The translations under genes and the position numbers were made by a program. Shown here in pieces: positions 1-7,780 of a stretch of 64,000 nucleotides of DNA (the first letter of the stretch is position 1; every line of letters begins with the position of its first letter). The notes under the pieces are model-generated. The model saw only the letters and a program-made list of their open reading frames with translations. It had not been told where the DNA came from and did not search any database. This DNA comes from Nonomuraea montanisoli (lineage in GTDB: Bacteria > Actinomycetota > Actinomycetes > Streptosporangiales > Streptosporangiaceae): positions 248,001 to 312,000 of the forward strand of contig NZ_JABWGN010000003.1 in NCBI RefSeq assembly GCF_013363975.1. Reading direction: 5' to 3'.

Positions 1-274
1 CCAGGCCCAGCTCGGTGAGCAGGCCGCGGGCGTAGTCGCGCAGCTCGCCCCAGTGGCGTTCGAGGGACTTCTGCGTGTCGACCTGGTGCAGGTGCAGGCC
101 GGGGGCGACCTCGCCGGGCTCGACGGCCAGGGCGTCGGCCAGCGAGTGCGCGGTGTCGGTGGAGACGACCAGCGTCTTGAGGCCGCGCCGGGCGGCGAGA
201 GTCGCGGTCGCGGCGGCGGCCGTGGTCTTGCCCACCCCGCCCTTCCCGGTGAACAGCAGGACCCGGGGCCTCAC
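1..274 (-). CDS. ArsA-family ATPase (partial, N-terminal part only)
   Basis: The gene runs off the left edge; about 91 N-terminal residues are visible. They begin with a deviant Walker A loop, FTGKGGVGKTT, followed by the STDTAHSLADAL segment typical of ArsA/GET3 ATPases. Proteins of this family couple ATP hydrolysis to oxyanion export or to membrane-protein targeting; actinobacterial chromosomal copies are mostly of unknown role, and no arsenite pump is visible here. The GTG start overlaps the last bases of the upstream SRPBCC gene, so the two are probably co-transcribed and translationally coupled. Confidence 0.85.
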   Translation of the reverse strand, partial: MRPRVLLFTGKGGVGKTTAAAATATLAARRGLKTLVVSTDTAHSLADALAVEPGEVAPGLHLHQVDTQKSLERHWGELRDYARGLLTELGL

Positions 275-275
275 C

Positions 276-713
276 TCAGCGGCCTTCGACACGCTTCTTC
301 AGGCCCTTGAGGGCGGTGTCCACGATGACCTTCTCGGCCTTGCGCCGCAGCATGCCGATCATCGGCACCTTCAGCTCGACCGCCAGTTCGTACGTCACCT
401 CGGTGCCCGTGCCCACCTCGGACAGGAGGTAACTTCCCGCCAGCTCGGCGACCATCTTGCCGGGCTCGGCGACCTGCCAGGAGACGCTCTCGTCGTCGTG
501 CCAGGTGTAGCCGAGGGTGTAGGTGTCGCTGATCACTCCGGCGTCGAGCACGAACCGCACGGTCTCGGCCCGGCCGTCGGCGCCGGTGGTCAGGACCTCG
601 GCGCTCTTCACCTGGCCCGCCCATGCGGGGTAGGAGGGGAAGTCAGCGATGACGGCCATCACGCCGGGCCGGTCGGCGTCGATGACGATGCTCGAAGTCG
701 TGCGATCAGCCAT
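276..713 (-). CDS. SRPBCC (START/polyketide cyclase-like) protein
   Basis: This 145-residue protein has the SRPBCC pattern: an early strand ending in DFPSYPAWAGQVKSAEV, alternating strands, and a C-terminal helix with FLDTALKGLKKR-like character. The fold makes a hydrophobic pocket that binds lipids or polyketides, so a soluble ligand-binding or coenzyme Q-binding type role is likely; the ligand cannot be read from the sequence. The stop overlaps the GTG of the ArsA-type gene. The start ATG has a weak GGTGG ribosome site that lies inside the last copy of a 48-bp tandem repeat. Confidence 0.8.
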   Translation of the reverse strand: MADRTTSSIVIDADRPGVMAVIADFPSYPAWAGQVKSAEVLTTGADGRAETVRFVLDAGVISDTYTLGYTWHDDESVSWQVAEPGKMVAELAGSYLLSEVGTGTEVTYELAVELKVPMIGMLRRKAEKVIVDTALKGLKKRVEGR

Positions 714-717
714 GCGA

Positions 718-850
718 CCACCGTAGTGCAGAATCCGCTACTTGCGGCGGACCGCTGAACGCGGCCCACCGTAGTGCAGAAACCGCTACTTGCGGCGGAC
801 CGCTGAACGCGGCCCACCGTAGTGCAGAAACCGCTACTTGCGGCGGACCC
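718..850. repeat. 48-bp tandem repeat, about 2.8 copies, in the leader of the SRPBCC gene
   Basis: Units start at 718, 766 and 814 and are nearly identical; the copy nearest the gene differs by one base. Each contains a short inverted repeat (CCGC-N5-GCGG) and, on the minus strand, the sequence CTGCACTACGGTGG, which in the proximal copy supplies the ribosome site of the SRPBCC gene. The repeat fills the space between the phosphoesterase stop and the SRPBCC start. Confidence 0.9.
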
Positions 851-870
851 ACTGATCAGGTGTGGACGCT

Positions 871-1638
871 TCACCATTCAAGGACGAACGGAACGCCTCG
901 TCCCCGGAAATGCCCCACGTTGACGCACTCGGTGCGGCCGATGCGGACGCGCCGGTGCAGCGGCTGGTGGACGTGGCCGAACAGCGCGTACCGGGGCTGC
1001 GTGCGGCGGATCAGCTCCAGCGTGGCCTCGCTGCCCCGCTCGAAGCGCCGGGCCACCACGTCGTAGAGCAGCTCGGGCACCGCGGGCGGGATGTGGCAGC
1101 ACAGCACGTCGACCTCGCCGACCGCCTCCACCTTCGCCGCGTACTCCTCGTCGCTGATCTCGTACGGCGTGCGGTACGCGGTGCGCAGGCCCCCGCCCAC
1201 GAACCCGAACCGCAGCCCGCCGATCTCCACGCTCTCGCCGTCGAGCACCCGGTGCCCGTCCCGCGCGTAGTCGGCCCACAGGCCCGGCAGGTCGACGTTG
1301 CCGTAGGTGAGGTAGGCGGGCGCCGGCATCGCGGCGAACAGGCGCTCGTACTGGGCGCGCACCTGGCGCTCGATGTGCTCGCGCGGGTCGCCGTCGAGGG
1401 TCGCCCACAGGCGGGCGGACATGGCGCGGGCCTCGTCGAAACGCCCCGCCGTGCGCAGCCCGATGAACTCCGCGGCCCGCTCGGCGCCGAACAGGTCGGC
1501 GAAGATGCCCTGCCCGTGGTCGGCGTAGTCGATGAACAGGATGAGGTCGCCCAGGCAGACCAGCGCGTCGGCGCCCTCCCCGGCGGCGGCCAGCGCGTCG
1601 GCCCTGCCGTGCACATCGCTGATGACATGGACCCGCAT
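871..1638 (-). CDS. Metallophosphoesterase (calcineurin-like)
   Basis: The 255-residue protein starts MRVHVISDVHGRADAL, where the DVHG motif is metal-binding block I of calcineurin-like phosphoesterases. Later blocks are CLGDLI (GD motif), YGNVDLP (GNxD-like), CCHIPP and FGHVHQP (the GHxH block). The family uses two metal ions to cleave phosphomono- or diesters; the substrate is unknown. The ATG at 1638 was chosen because it puts DVHG at residue 8 as usual; upstream starts at 1656 and further are possible. It is divergent from the acyl-CoA synthetase gene. Confidence 0.85.
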   Translation of the reverse strand: MRVHVISDVHGRADALAAAGEGADALVCLGDLILFIDYADHGQGIFADLFGAERAAEFIGLRTAGRFDEARAMSARLWATLDGDPREHIERQVRAQYERLFAAMPAPAYLTYGNVDLPGLWADYARDGHRVLDGESVEIGGLRFGFVGGGLRTAYRTPYEISDEEYAAKVEAVGEVDVLCCHIPPAVPELLYDVVARRFERGSEATLELIRRTQPRYALFGHVHQPLHRRVRIGRTECVNVGHFRGRGVPFVLEW

Positions 1639-1810
1639 GCGGGCAATCCTAGGCATGGCGGGTCGCCGATGCGGCGGGCGTCCCAACTGATCTGTGGCTG
1701 CTAGCGTGAGGAATGGGTTCATAACGCCTGGATGACAAAGCTACCGACGCGTAACTTATCGCGGTAACGTCCAGGCAATCCCCGAAGCGTCCGCCTGGAG
1801 GAGTTTGTCC

Positions 1811-3589
1811 GTGCGCGAGTACAGCGTTCCCGTACTGGTGGATGTGCCGCCCACCGCGAGCCTGCCCGACACGGTGTTCGACAGGGCCGAGCGGGAACCC
1901 GGCCGGGTCGTCGTGCGGCGCCAGGTGGACGGCGCCTGGGCGGCCGTCACGGCCGCCGAGCTGCGGGACCAGGTCGTCGCGCTGGCCAGGGGACTCATCG
2001 CGGCGGGGATCGAGCACGGCGACCGCGTCGCGCTCATGTCGCGCACCCGCTACGAGTGGACGCTGATCGACTACGCCATCTGGTCGGTGGGCGCGGTGAC
2101 CGTGCCCATCTACGAGACGTCCTCGATCGAGCAGGTCCGGTGGATCCTCACCGACAGCGCGGCGCGCGCGGCATTCGTCGAGCTGGACGGGCACGAGGAG
2201 ACCGTGCGCGAGGCCGCGCCGGGACTGAAGGACCTGTGGCGGGTCGAGGCCGCGCTCGACGGCCTGCCCGGCGCCTCCGAGATCTCCGAGGCGGACGTGG
2301 CCGAGCGCCGCGGCCGGGTCTGCGGCGCCGACCTCGCGACCGTCGTCTACACCTCCGGCACGACCGGCCGCCCCAAGGGCTGCCGGATCACCCACGACAA
2401 CCTGCTCTTCACCGGCCGCAACGTGGTGCGCGGGCCGCTGGAGCCGCTGTTCACCACCAAGGACCCGGCGGGGCTGCTGTTCCTGCCGCTGGCGCACATC
2501 TTCGCGCGCATGATCCAGGTGGCGCTGGTCGAGGCGGGCGCGGTCCTCGCCCACACCCCGAACATGAAGAACGTCGCGCCCGACCTGGTGGAGTTCCGCC
2601 CCACGTTCCTGCTGGGCGTGCCGCGGGTCTTCGAGAAGGTCTACAACGGCGCCGAGCAGAAGGCCATCGCGGGCGGCAAGGGCGCGATCTTCGCCCGCGC
2701 CGTGGACACGGCCGTGGCCTGGAGCCGCGCCGAGAGCGCGGGCGGCGCCCCCCTCGGGCTGCGCCTGCGGCACGCCCTGTTCGACCGGCTCGTGTACCGC
2801 AAGCTGCGCGCGGCCACCGGCGGCCGGCTGTCGGCGGCCGTGAGCGGCGGCGGCGCGCTCGGCGAGCGGCTCGGCCACTTCTTCCGCGGCGCCGGCATCG
2901 AGGTCTTCGAGGGGTACGGGCTGACGGAGACCTCCGCGCCGTGCACCGTGAACATGCCGGGAGCCAACAAGATCGGCACCGTCGGCAAGCCGCTGCCCGG
3001 GGTCACCCTGCGCATCGGCGAGGACGGCGAGATCCTCGCCCGGGGCCGCAACGTCTTCCGCGGCTACTGGAACAACGAGGACGCCACCGGCGAGGTGGTC
3101 GACGGCGACGGCTGGTTCCGCACCGGCGACGTGGGCGAGCTGGACGCCGACGGCTACCTGCGGATCACCGGGCGCAAGAAGGAGATCCTGGTCACCGCGG
3201 CCGGCAAGAACGTGGCCCCCGGGCCGCTGGAGGACGCGCTGCGGGCCCATCCGCTGGTCTCCCAGGCCGTGGTGGTCGGCGACGGCCGGGCGTTCGTGGG
3301 CGCCCTGATCACGCTCGACCCGGAGGCGCTGGAGCAGTGGCGTTCCACGCGCGGGCGGGCCGGGGGCGCCGCCGATCCGGCCGCCGACCCGGAGATCCGC
3401 GCCGAGGTCCAGCAGGCGGTGGACCGGGCCAACGCCACGGTGTCGAAGGCGGAGCAGATCAAGAAGTTCACGATCCTGGACGCGGACATCACCGAGGAGA
3501 GCGGCCACCTGACGCCGACCCTTAAGATCAAGCGCAACATCGTCATGCGCGACTTCGCCGCCGACGTGGAGGCCCTGTACACGTCCTGA
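1811..3589 (+). CDS. Long-chain fatty acid-CoA ligase (FadD15-like AMP-forming synthetase)
   Basis: The 592-residue protein activates fatty acids to acyl-CoA through an acyl-adenylate. The P-loop VVYTSGTTGRPKG is near residue 178, EGYGLTET near 370, and GWFRTGDVGELD with the hinge ITGRKKE follows; the catalytic Lys sits near LTPTLKIKR at the C-terminus. The length and these blocks match the FadD15/FAA1-type ligases of actinobacteria. GTG at 1811 is preferred because GGAGGAG (1797-1803) lies 7 bases before it; TTG at 1805 is in frame but too close. It has its own promoter region and seems monocistronic. Confidence 0.92.
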   Translation: MREYSVPVLVDVPPTASLPDTVFDRAEREPGRVVVRRQVDGAWAAVTAAELRDQVVALARGLIAAGIEHGDRVALMSRTRYEWTLIDYAIWSVGAVTVPIYETSSIEQVRWILTDSAARAAFVELDGHEETVREAAPGLKDLWRVEAALDGLPGASEISEADVAERRGRVCGADLATVVYTSGTTGRPKGCRITHDNLLFTGRNVVRGPLEPLFTTKDPAGLLFLPLAHIFARMIQVALVEAGAVLAHTPNMKNVAPDLVEFRPTFLLGVPRVFEKVYNGAEQKAIAGGKGAIFARAVDTAVAWSRAESAGGAPLGLRLRHALFDRLVYRKLRAATGGRLSAAVSGGGALGERLGHFFRGAGIEVFEGYGLTETSAPCTVNMPGANKIGTVGKPLPGVTLRIGEDGEILARGRNVFRGYWNNEDATGEVVDGDGWFRTGDVGELDADGYLRITGRKKEILVTAAGKNVAPGPLEDALRAHPLVSQAVVVGDGRAFVGALITLDPEALEQWRSTRGRAGGAADPAADPEIRAEVQQAVDRANATVSKAEQIKKFTILDADITEESGHLTPTLKIKRNIVMRDFAADVEALYTS

Positions 3590-3656
3590 CGCCCTCCCTC
3601 ACGGCCGGGAAGGTGTCTGTCTCCCTTTCGCGCTCCCTTTCGCGGCCGGGAGGGCT

Positions 3657-3937
3657 TCAGCCGACCGAGGCGAGCCGCCGGCCGGCGCCCTCGACCGCCT
3701 CCAACAGGCCGGCCAGGGCGTCACGGGTGGCCCGCAGCCCGGCGAGCCGCTCCTCCAGCCCGGCGAGCCGGCCGCGCAGGTGCGTGAGCGTGCAGGCGGC
3801 GAGCCGGTCGTCCCCCTCGACGCAGGGCAGCACCTCCTTGATCACCCTGGTCGGCAGCCCGGCGTCGAGCAGGGTGCGGATGCGCCGCACGACGACCGGC
3901 GCGTCGGGCCCGTAGTGCCGCTCGCCCACCCCGCCAT
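3657..3937 (-). pseudogene. MerR-family regulator remnant lacking its DNA-binding N-terminus
   Basis: The frame reads RHYGPDAPVVVRRIRTLLDAG followed by a leucine-rich coiled coil ending at the stop. This matches the second half of a MerR regulator, from the recognition helix onward, but the first about 40 residues (helix-turn-helix and RYYE segment) are missing. Upstream of about 3937 the sequence changes to a clearly less GC-rich stretch with no MerR similarity, although the frame stays open and an ATG at 3992 could give a 111-residue protein. A truncated, probably dead regulator is the simplest reading. Confidence 0.65.
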
Positions 3938-4053
3938 TGCGCCCTTTATCTCCAATTTGAGCGACGAGAATTACGGGCGAATTTTCCGGCATTTCTTGGA
4001 TTTGCCCAGGTAGGCGACCTGAAATTTGTTCGAAGTCGCGTCCGGAAATGGCC

Positions 4054-4081
4054 TTGGCAGCCGCGACCGCACGGGTAATCT
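4054..4081 (+). promoter_or_regulatory. Candidate promoter for the heptad-repeat gene
   Basis: TTGGCA (4054-4059) and TAATCT (4076-4081) are separated by 16 bases, a fair match to housekeeping sigma promoters. A start near 4088 would give a leader of about 74 bases that contains both hairpins described next. Confidence 0.45.
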
Positions 4082-4104
4082 GAGCACCAAGAAAGAAAGG
4101 AAGC

Positions 4105-4155
4105 GGGACCGGAGATCCAATACATCCCCGGTCCCTACCTAGAAAGGTAGGGGAG
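4105..4155 (+). promoter_or_regulatory. Leader with two mutually exclusive hairpins over the ribosome site
   Basis: Stem A pairs GGGACCGG (4105-4112) with CCGGTCCC (4128-4135). Stem B pairs CCCTACCT (4133-4140) with AGGTAGGG (4145-4152) around a four-base loop. Both stems need bases 4133-4135, so only one can form. Stem B covers part of the Shine-Dalgarno GGGGAG (4150-4155), which lies 6 bases before the ATG at 4162. This arrangement is what a translational switch looks like; no known riboswitch class is recognised. Confidence 0.55.
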
Positions 4156-4161
4156 ATCGCG

Positions 4162-4554
4162 ATGAGCATCAAGGACGCGGCGCTCGAATACGCCACGGCG
4201 ATCGAGAACGAGCTGATCCAGGTCCGCGCCGACCAGATGGAGCTCGGCCAGCAACTCACCGAGCGCATCAACGGCGTCGCCGACCGGGTCAAGGTCCTCG
4301 ACGGGAAGGTCACGGCCCTGGATGCCAAGGTGGCCAGGCTGGACGACAAGGTCGCGAAGCTGGACGACAAGGTCGCAAGGCTGGACGACAAGGTCGCAAG
4401 GCTGGACGACAAGGTCGCCAACCTCGACACCAGGTTCACGGTGATGGAGGGCACGATGGCCACGATGCAGGACAGCCAGCGGTCCATGCAGAAGACACAG
4501 CTCGAGATGATGGACATCCTCGTCTCCATCCAGACCAAGCTCGAGCGCAACTAG
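4162..4554 (+). CDS. Small coiled-coil protein with exact heptad repeats
   Basis: A 130-residue acidic/basic protein without signal peptide or membrane segment. Residues about 40-95 are a near-perfect heptad array built on LDDKVAK/R, which predicts a long parallel coiled coil. At DNA level five 21-bp units run from 4318 to 4422, two of them identical, so the array grew by duplication. The C-terminal part (METGTMATMQDS-like, then QLEMMDILVSIQ) is also helical. No family is recognised; a scaffold or oligomerisation role is only a guess. It sits in a lower-GC insert next to the truncated MerR gene and ends at a strong convergent terminator. Confidence 0.75.
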   Translation: MSIKDAALEYATAIENELIQVRADQMELGQQLTERINGVADRVKVLDGKVTALDAKVARLDDKVAKLDDKVARLDDKVARLDDKVANLDTRFTVMEGTMATMQDSQRSMQKTQLEMMDILVSIQTKLERN

Positions 4555-4570
4555 CCCCCACAGGGCATGA

Positions 4571-4604
4571 CGCGTGACCGGCCGCGCGCCCGGCCGGTCA
4601 CGCG
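4571..4604. terminator. Bidirectional hairpin terminator
   Basis: A perfect 14-bp stem (4571-4584 with 4591-4604, six-base loop) lies between two convergent genes and overlaps the stop codon of the DeoR gene. It lacks a T-tract, as is usual in these genomes. Confidence 0.8.
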
Positions 4605-5365
4605 ACGATCAGCTCGCCCGCCTGCTCACCCAGCACCTGCCGGGCCTCCTCCGGCAGCCCCGCGTCCGAGACCACCACGTCCGCCTCCGCCAGCTCGGCG
4701 ATGGTGCTGATGCCGACCGTGCCCCACTTGGTGTGGTCGGCGAGCACGACGAGGCGGCAGGCGGCCTCGACGAGCGCGCGGTCCGTCTCGGCCTCCATCA
4801 TGTTCGGGGTGGTGAATCCGGCCCGCACGCTCATTCCGTGCACGCCGAGGAAGAGCAGATCCATGTTGAGCCGCCGGATCGCGGCGACGGCGACCGGGCC
4901 GACGAGCGCGTCCGACGGGGTGCGCTCGCCGCCGGTGAGCACGACCGTCTGGTCCGGCCGGCCGGCCCGCTGGAAGACGTCGCCGACGCGCACCGAGTTC
5001 GTCACGACGGTCAGGCCGGGCACCGCGGCCAGCTCGTGGGCCAGCGTGTACGTCGTCGTGCCGGCCGACAGCGCGACCGCGGAGCCCGGCTCCACCAGGA
5101 CCGCGGCGCGCCGGGCGATGGCCCGTTTCTCCTCCTCCTGCCGCATGGACTTGGCGGCGAAGCCGGGCTCGTCGGTAGAGCCGGTGCCGATCGCCGTGGC
5201 GCCGCCGTGCACCTTGGCGAGCAGCCCCCGCTCGGCCAGCACCTCCAGGTCACGGCGGACGGTGATGTCGGAGACGCCGAACGCCCGTACGAGATCGACG
5301 ACCTTGACGCCGCCGTTCAGCCGGACCAGTTCGAGAATGGCCTGCTGCCGCTGCGGGGCCAGCAT
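4598..5365 (-). CDS. DeoR-family transcriptional regulator
   Basis: The 255-residue protein has an N-terminal winged helix-turn-helix (QQAILELVRLNGG, then GVSDITVRRDLEVLAERG) and a C-terminal DeoR sensor domain of the ribose-5-phosphate isomerase-like fold with the ALSAGTTTYTLA and VLADHTKWG segments that bind phosphorylated sugars. It is divergent from a sugar ABC importer, with an eight-copy 10-bp repeat between them, so it very likely controls the importer and possibly itself. ATG 5365 was chosen because the domain starts there; upstream in-frame ATGs fall within the repeat region. Confidence 0.9.
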   Translation of the reverse strand: MLAPQRQQAILELVRLNGGVKVVDLVRAFGVSDITVRRDLEVLAERGLLAKVHGGATAIGTGSTDEPGFAAKSMRQEEEKRAIARRAAVLVEPGSAVALSAGTTTYTLAHELAAVPGLTVVTNSVRVGDVFQRAGRPDQTVVLTGGERTPSDALVGPVAVAAIRRLNMDLLFLGVHGMSVRAGFTTPNMMEAETDRALVEAACRLVVLADHTKWGTVGISTIAELAEADVVVSDAGLPEEARQVLGEQAGELIVA

Positions 5366-5450
5366 CGCGTCACCACATCCCAACAGTTTCCGACACGCCC
5401 TCAGACGCATGATGACACGCCGTTCCCGGAAATCCCTCCGCCTTGTTCCG

Positions 5451-5530
5451 CGAACACCAGCGAACTCCGCCGAACTCCTGCAAACTCCCGCGAACTCCGC
5501 CGAACTCCCGCAAACTCGCACGAAATCATG
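5451..5530. promoter_or_regulatory. Eight direct repeats on an exact 10-bp period (candidate DeoR operator array)
   Basis: Repeats begin at 5451, 5461, 5471, 5481, 5491, 5501, 5511 and 5521 and follow CRAACTCC; the six central copies form two near-identical 30-bp blocks. All copies would face the same side of the helix. The array lies between the divergent DeoR and importer genes and ends 2 bases before a consensus TTGACA, the place expected for an operator. DeoR proteins often bind spaced direct repeats; the assignment to this regulator is inference. Confidence 0.65.
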
Positions 5531-5532
5531 CG

Positions 5533-5561
5533 TTGACAGTCCGAAATGTTGGGTTTTCGAT
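5533..5561 (+). promoter_or_regulatory. Candidate promoter of the sugar importer operon
   Basis: A perfect TTGACA (5533-5538) is followed 17 bases later by a weak TTCGAT (5556-5561). The repeat array ends just upstream, so a bound regulator would block or contact polymerase. Confidence 0.45.
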
Positions 5562-5618
5562 GAATGGAAGTGCGCGAACTCGGGGGAATCTGACGGTCCA
5601 CGCTAGGAGGAACCACCC

Positions 5619-6908
5619 ATGGACCATGGTGCGCCCCTCTCCCGCCGCAACCTCCTGCTCGGGGCCGCCGCCGCGTTCGGCGTCCCGGCCCTGCTCACCG
5701 GCTGCTCCTCCGGCCCCCGGCCGGCCACGGGCGGCGCGAGCGCCTCGGGCGGCCTCGGCACGGTGACGCTCGGCTCCAACGCCTCCGACGAGGTGCCGAA
5801 GAAGTCGCTGGCCACGGTGCTCGACAGCTTCCACTCCGCCCAGGTGAAGGTCAACACGGTCGATCACAACACGTTCCAGGAGAACATCAACCGCTACCTC
5901 AAGGGCACGCCGGACGATGTCTTCACCTGGTTCGCCGGCTACCGGATGCAGTTCTTCGCCGAGCAGGGCCTGGCCACCGACATCTCGGACGTGTGGCGCG
6001 AGATCGGCGGCGACTACACGCAGGCGTTCAAGGACGCCTCGACGGGCACGGACGGCAAGCAGTACTTCGTGCCGTTCACCTACTACCCCTGGGCCGTCTT
6101 CTACCGCAAGAGCCTCTGGCAGCAGAAGGGCTACGAGCCGCCCAGGACGCTCGACGAGTTCACGGCGCTGGCCAGGAAGATGAAGGCCGACGGGCTCATC
6201 CCCCTCGCGTTCGCCGACAAGGACGGCTGGCCGGCCATGGGCACGTTCGACATCATCAACATGCGGACGAACGGCTACGACTTCCACATCTCCCTCATGG
6301 GCGGCAAGGAGTCGTGGACCGACCCGCGGGTCAGGCAGGTCTTCGACACCTGGCGCGGGCTCATGGAGTACCACCAGCCGGCCGCGCTGGGCCGTACGTG
6401 GCAGGAGGCCGCGCAGTCGCTCCAGCAGAAGAAGACCGGCATGTACCTGCTCGGCATGTTCGTCGCCCAGCAGTTCCCCGAGAACGAGCGCGACGACCTC
6501 GACTTCTTCACCTTCCCGGAGATCAACCCGGCGCACGGCACCGACTCGATCGACGCGCCCATCGACGGCTACATGATCTCCGCCAAGGCGAAGAACGTGG
6601 ACGGCGCCAAGGCGCTGCTCAAGCATCTCGCCCAGGCCGCGGCGCAGAACGTCGCCACCGGGCTGGACCCCGGCACCCTGGCCGCCAGCTCCAAGGCCGA
6701 CACGAGCGGCTACAGCGCGCTGCAGAAGCGCGGCGCCGAGCTGGTGTCCAAGGCGGCGCACATCGCCCAGTTCCTCGACCGCGACACCCGCCCCGACTTC
6801 GCCTCGACCGTGATGATCCCCTCACTCCAGTCGTTCGTCGGCAAACCCGGCGAGATCGACTCCTTGCTGGCCGGCATCGAGAAGCAGAAGGCCACCATCT
6901 TCCGCTGA
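5619..6908 (+). CDS. ABC importer sugar-binding lipoprotein
   Basis: The 429-residue protein has a Tat-like signal with SRRNLLLG and a lipobox LLTGC, so it should be a membrane-anchored lipoprotein outside the cell. The body is a cluster B (family 1) extracellular solute-binding protein with typical LDEFTALARKMKADG and FTFPEINPAHG segments. It captures a sugar or oligosaccharide for the two permeases encoded next. AGGAGG at 5605-5610 sets the ATG. It is the first gene of a three-gene operon; the stop overlaps the next start (ATGA-type). Confidence 0.92.
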   Translation: MDHGAPLSRRNLLLGAAAAFGVPALLTGCSSGPRPATGGASASGGLGTVTLGSNASDEVPKKSLATVLDSFHSAQVKVNTVDHNTFQENINRYLKGTPDDVFTWFAGYRMQFFAEQGLATDISDVWREIGGDYTQAFKDASTGTDGKQYFVPFTYYPWAVFYRKSLWQQKGYEPPRTLDEFTALARKMKADGLIPLAFADKDGWPAMGTFDIINMRTNGYDFHISLMGGKESWTDPRVRQVFDTWRGLMEYHQPAALGRTWQEAAQSLQQKKTGMYLLGMFVAQQFPENERDDLDFFTFPEINPAHGTDSIDAPIDGYMISAKAKNVDGAKALLKHLAQAAAQNVATGLDPGTLAASSKADTSGYSALQKRGAELVSKAAHIAQFLDRDTRPDFASTVMIPSLQSFVGKPGEIDSLLAGIEKQKATIFR

Positions 6909-7780
6909 TGGCCGTCAAGACCCGTCGCTACTCCGCCCGCGACGTGACCGTGCTGGTCATCGGGCTGGGGGTGGCCATCGTCGTCAACGTGGGCCTCATC
7001 TGGGGGCCCACGCTGGCCTCCGTGGGGCTGTCCGGAACCGACTGGAACGGCATCGGCCCTCTCGACTGGGTCGGCGGACGCAACTACGCCGACCTGGCCG
7101 GCGCGTACCCGCCGTTCTGGTCCGCGATCCGCAACAACCTGCTGTGGCTGGGGTTTCTCGGCCTGGTCGCGACGCCGTTCGGGCTGTTCTGCGCGGTGCT
7201 GCTGGACCGGCGGCTGCGGCTGTCGCGGATCTACCAGAGCGCGCTCTACCTGCCGGTCGTGCTGTCGCTGGCCGTGGTGGGCTTCATCGCGCAGCTCGTC
7301 TACTCCTCCGACTACGGCGTGCTGAACGCGGTGACCGGGCTGAGCGTGGACTGGCTCGGCGACCGGTCGATCAACATCTGGGTGGTCATGGTGGCGGCCG
7401 GCTGGCGGCACGTCGGCTACGTCATGATCATCTATCTGGCCGGGCTGAAGGCGGTGGACCCCGCGCTGAAGGAGGCTGCGGCCATCGACGGGGCGAGCGA
7501 GGCGCAGACGTTCTTCCGCGTCGTGTTCCCCACGCTGCGGCCGATCAACGTGATCGTGCTGGTCATCACGGTGATCGAGGCGCTGCGCGCGTTCGACATC
7601 GTCTACGCGATCAACCGCGGCCGCAACGGGCTGGAGCTGCTGTCCGTGCTGGTCACCGAGAACATCGTGGGCGAGGCCAGCCGGATCGGGTTCGGCTCGG
7701 CCATCGCGGTGATCCTGCTGGCGATCTCGATCGGGTTCATCGTGACGTACCTGTCGCAGCTGTTCAGGGAGGAACGATGA
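6908..7780 (+). CDS. ABC sugar transporter permease (MalF type)
   Basis: A 290-residue membrane protein with about six helices and the cytoplasmic EAA loop EAAAIDGASEAQTFFRVVFP that docks the ATPase. It forms the translocation pore with the next gene product. Both ends overlap neighbours by a few bases, showing tight translational coupling. Confidence 0.93.
   Translation: MAVKTRRYSARDVTVLVIGLGVAIVVNVGLIWGPTLASVGLSGTDWNGIGPLDWVGGRNYADLAGAYPPFWSAIRNNLLWLGFLGLVATPFGLFCAVLLDRRLRLSRIYQSALYLPVVLSLAVVGFIAQLVYSSDYGVLNAVTGLSVDWLGDRSINIWVVMVAAGWRHVGYVMIIYLAGLKAVDPALKEAAAIDGASEAQTFFRVVFPTLRPINVIVLVITVIEALRAFDIVYAINRGRNGLELLSVLVTENIVGEASRIGFGSAIAVILLAISIGFIVTYLSQLFREER

Noticed and set aside
1649..3508. 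Long open frame antisense to the acyl-CoA synthetase gene
   Set aside because: Its composition is the mirror of a GC-rich coding strand; the plus frame holds all AMP-ligase motifs.
5451..5530. The 10-bp array as a CRISPR or coding repeat
   Set aside because: There are no spacers of CRISPR size, and the frames crossing it lack coding character; position fits an operator.
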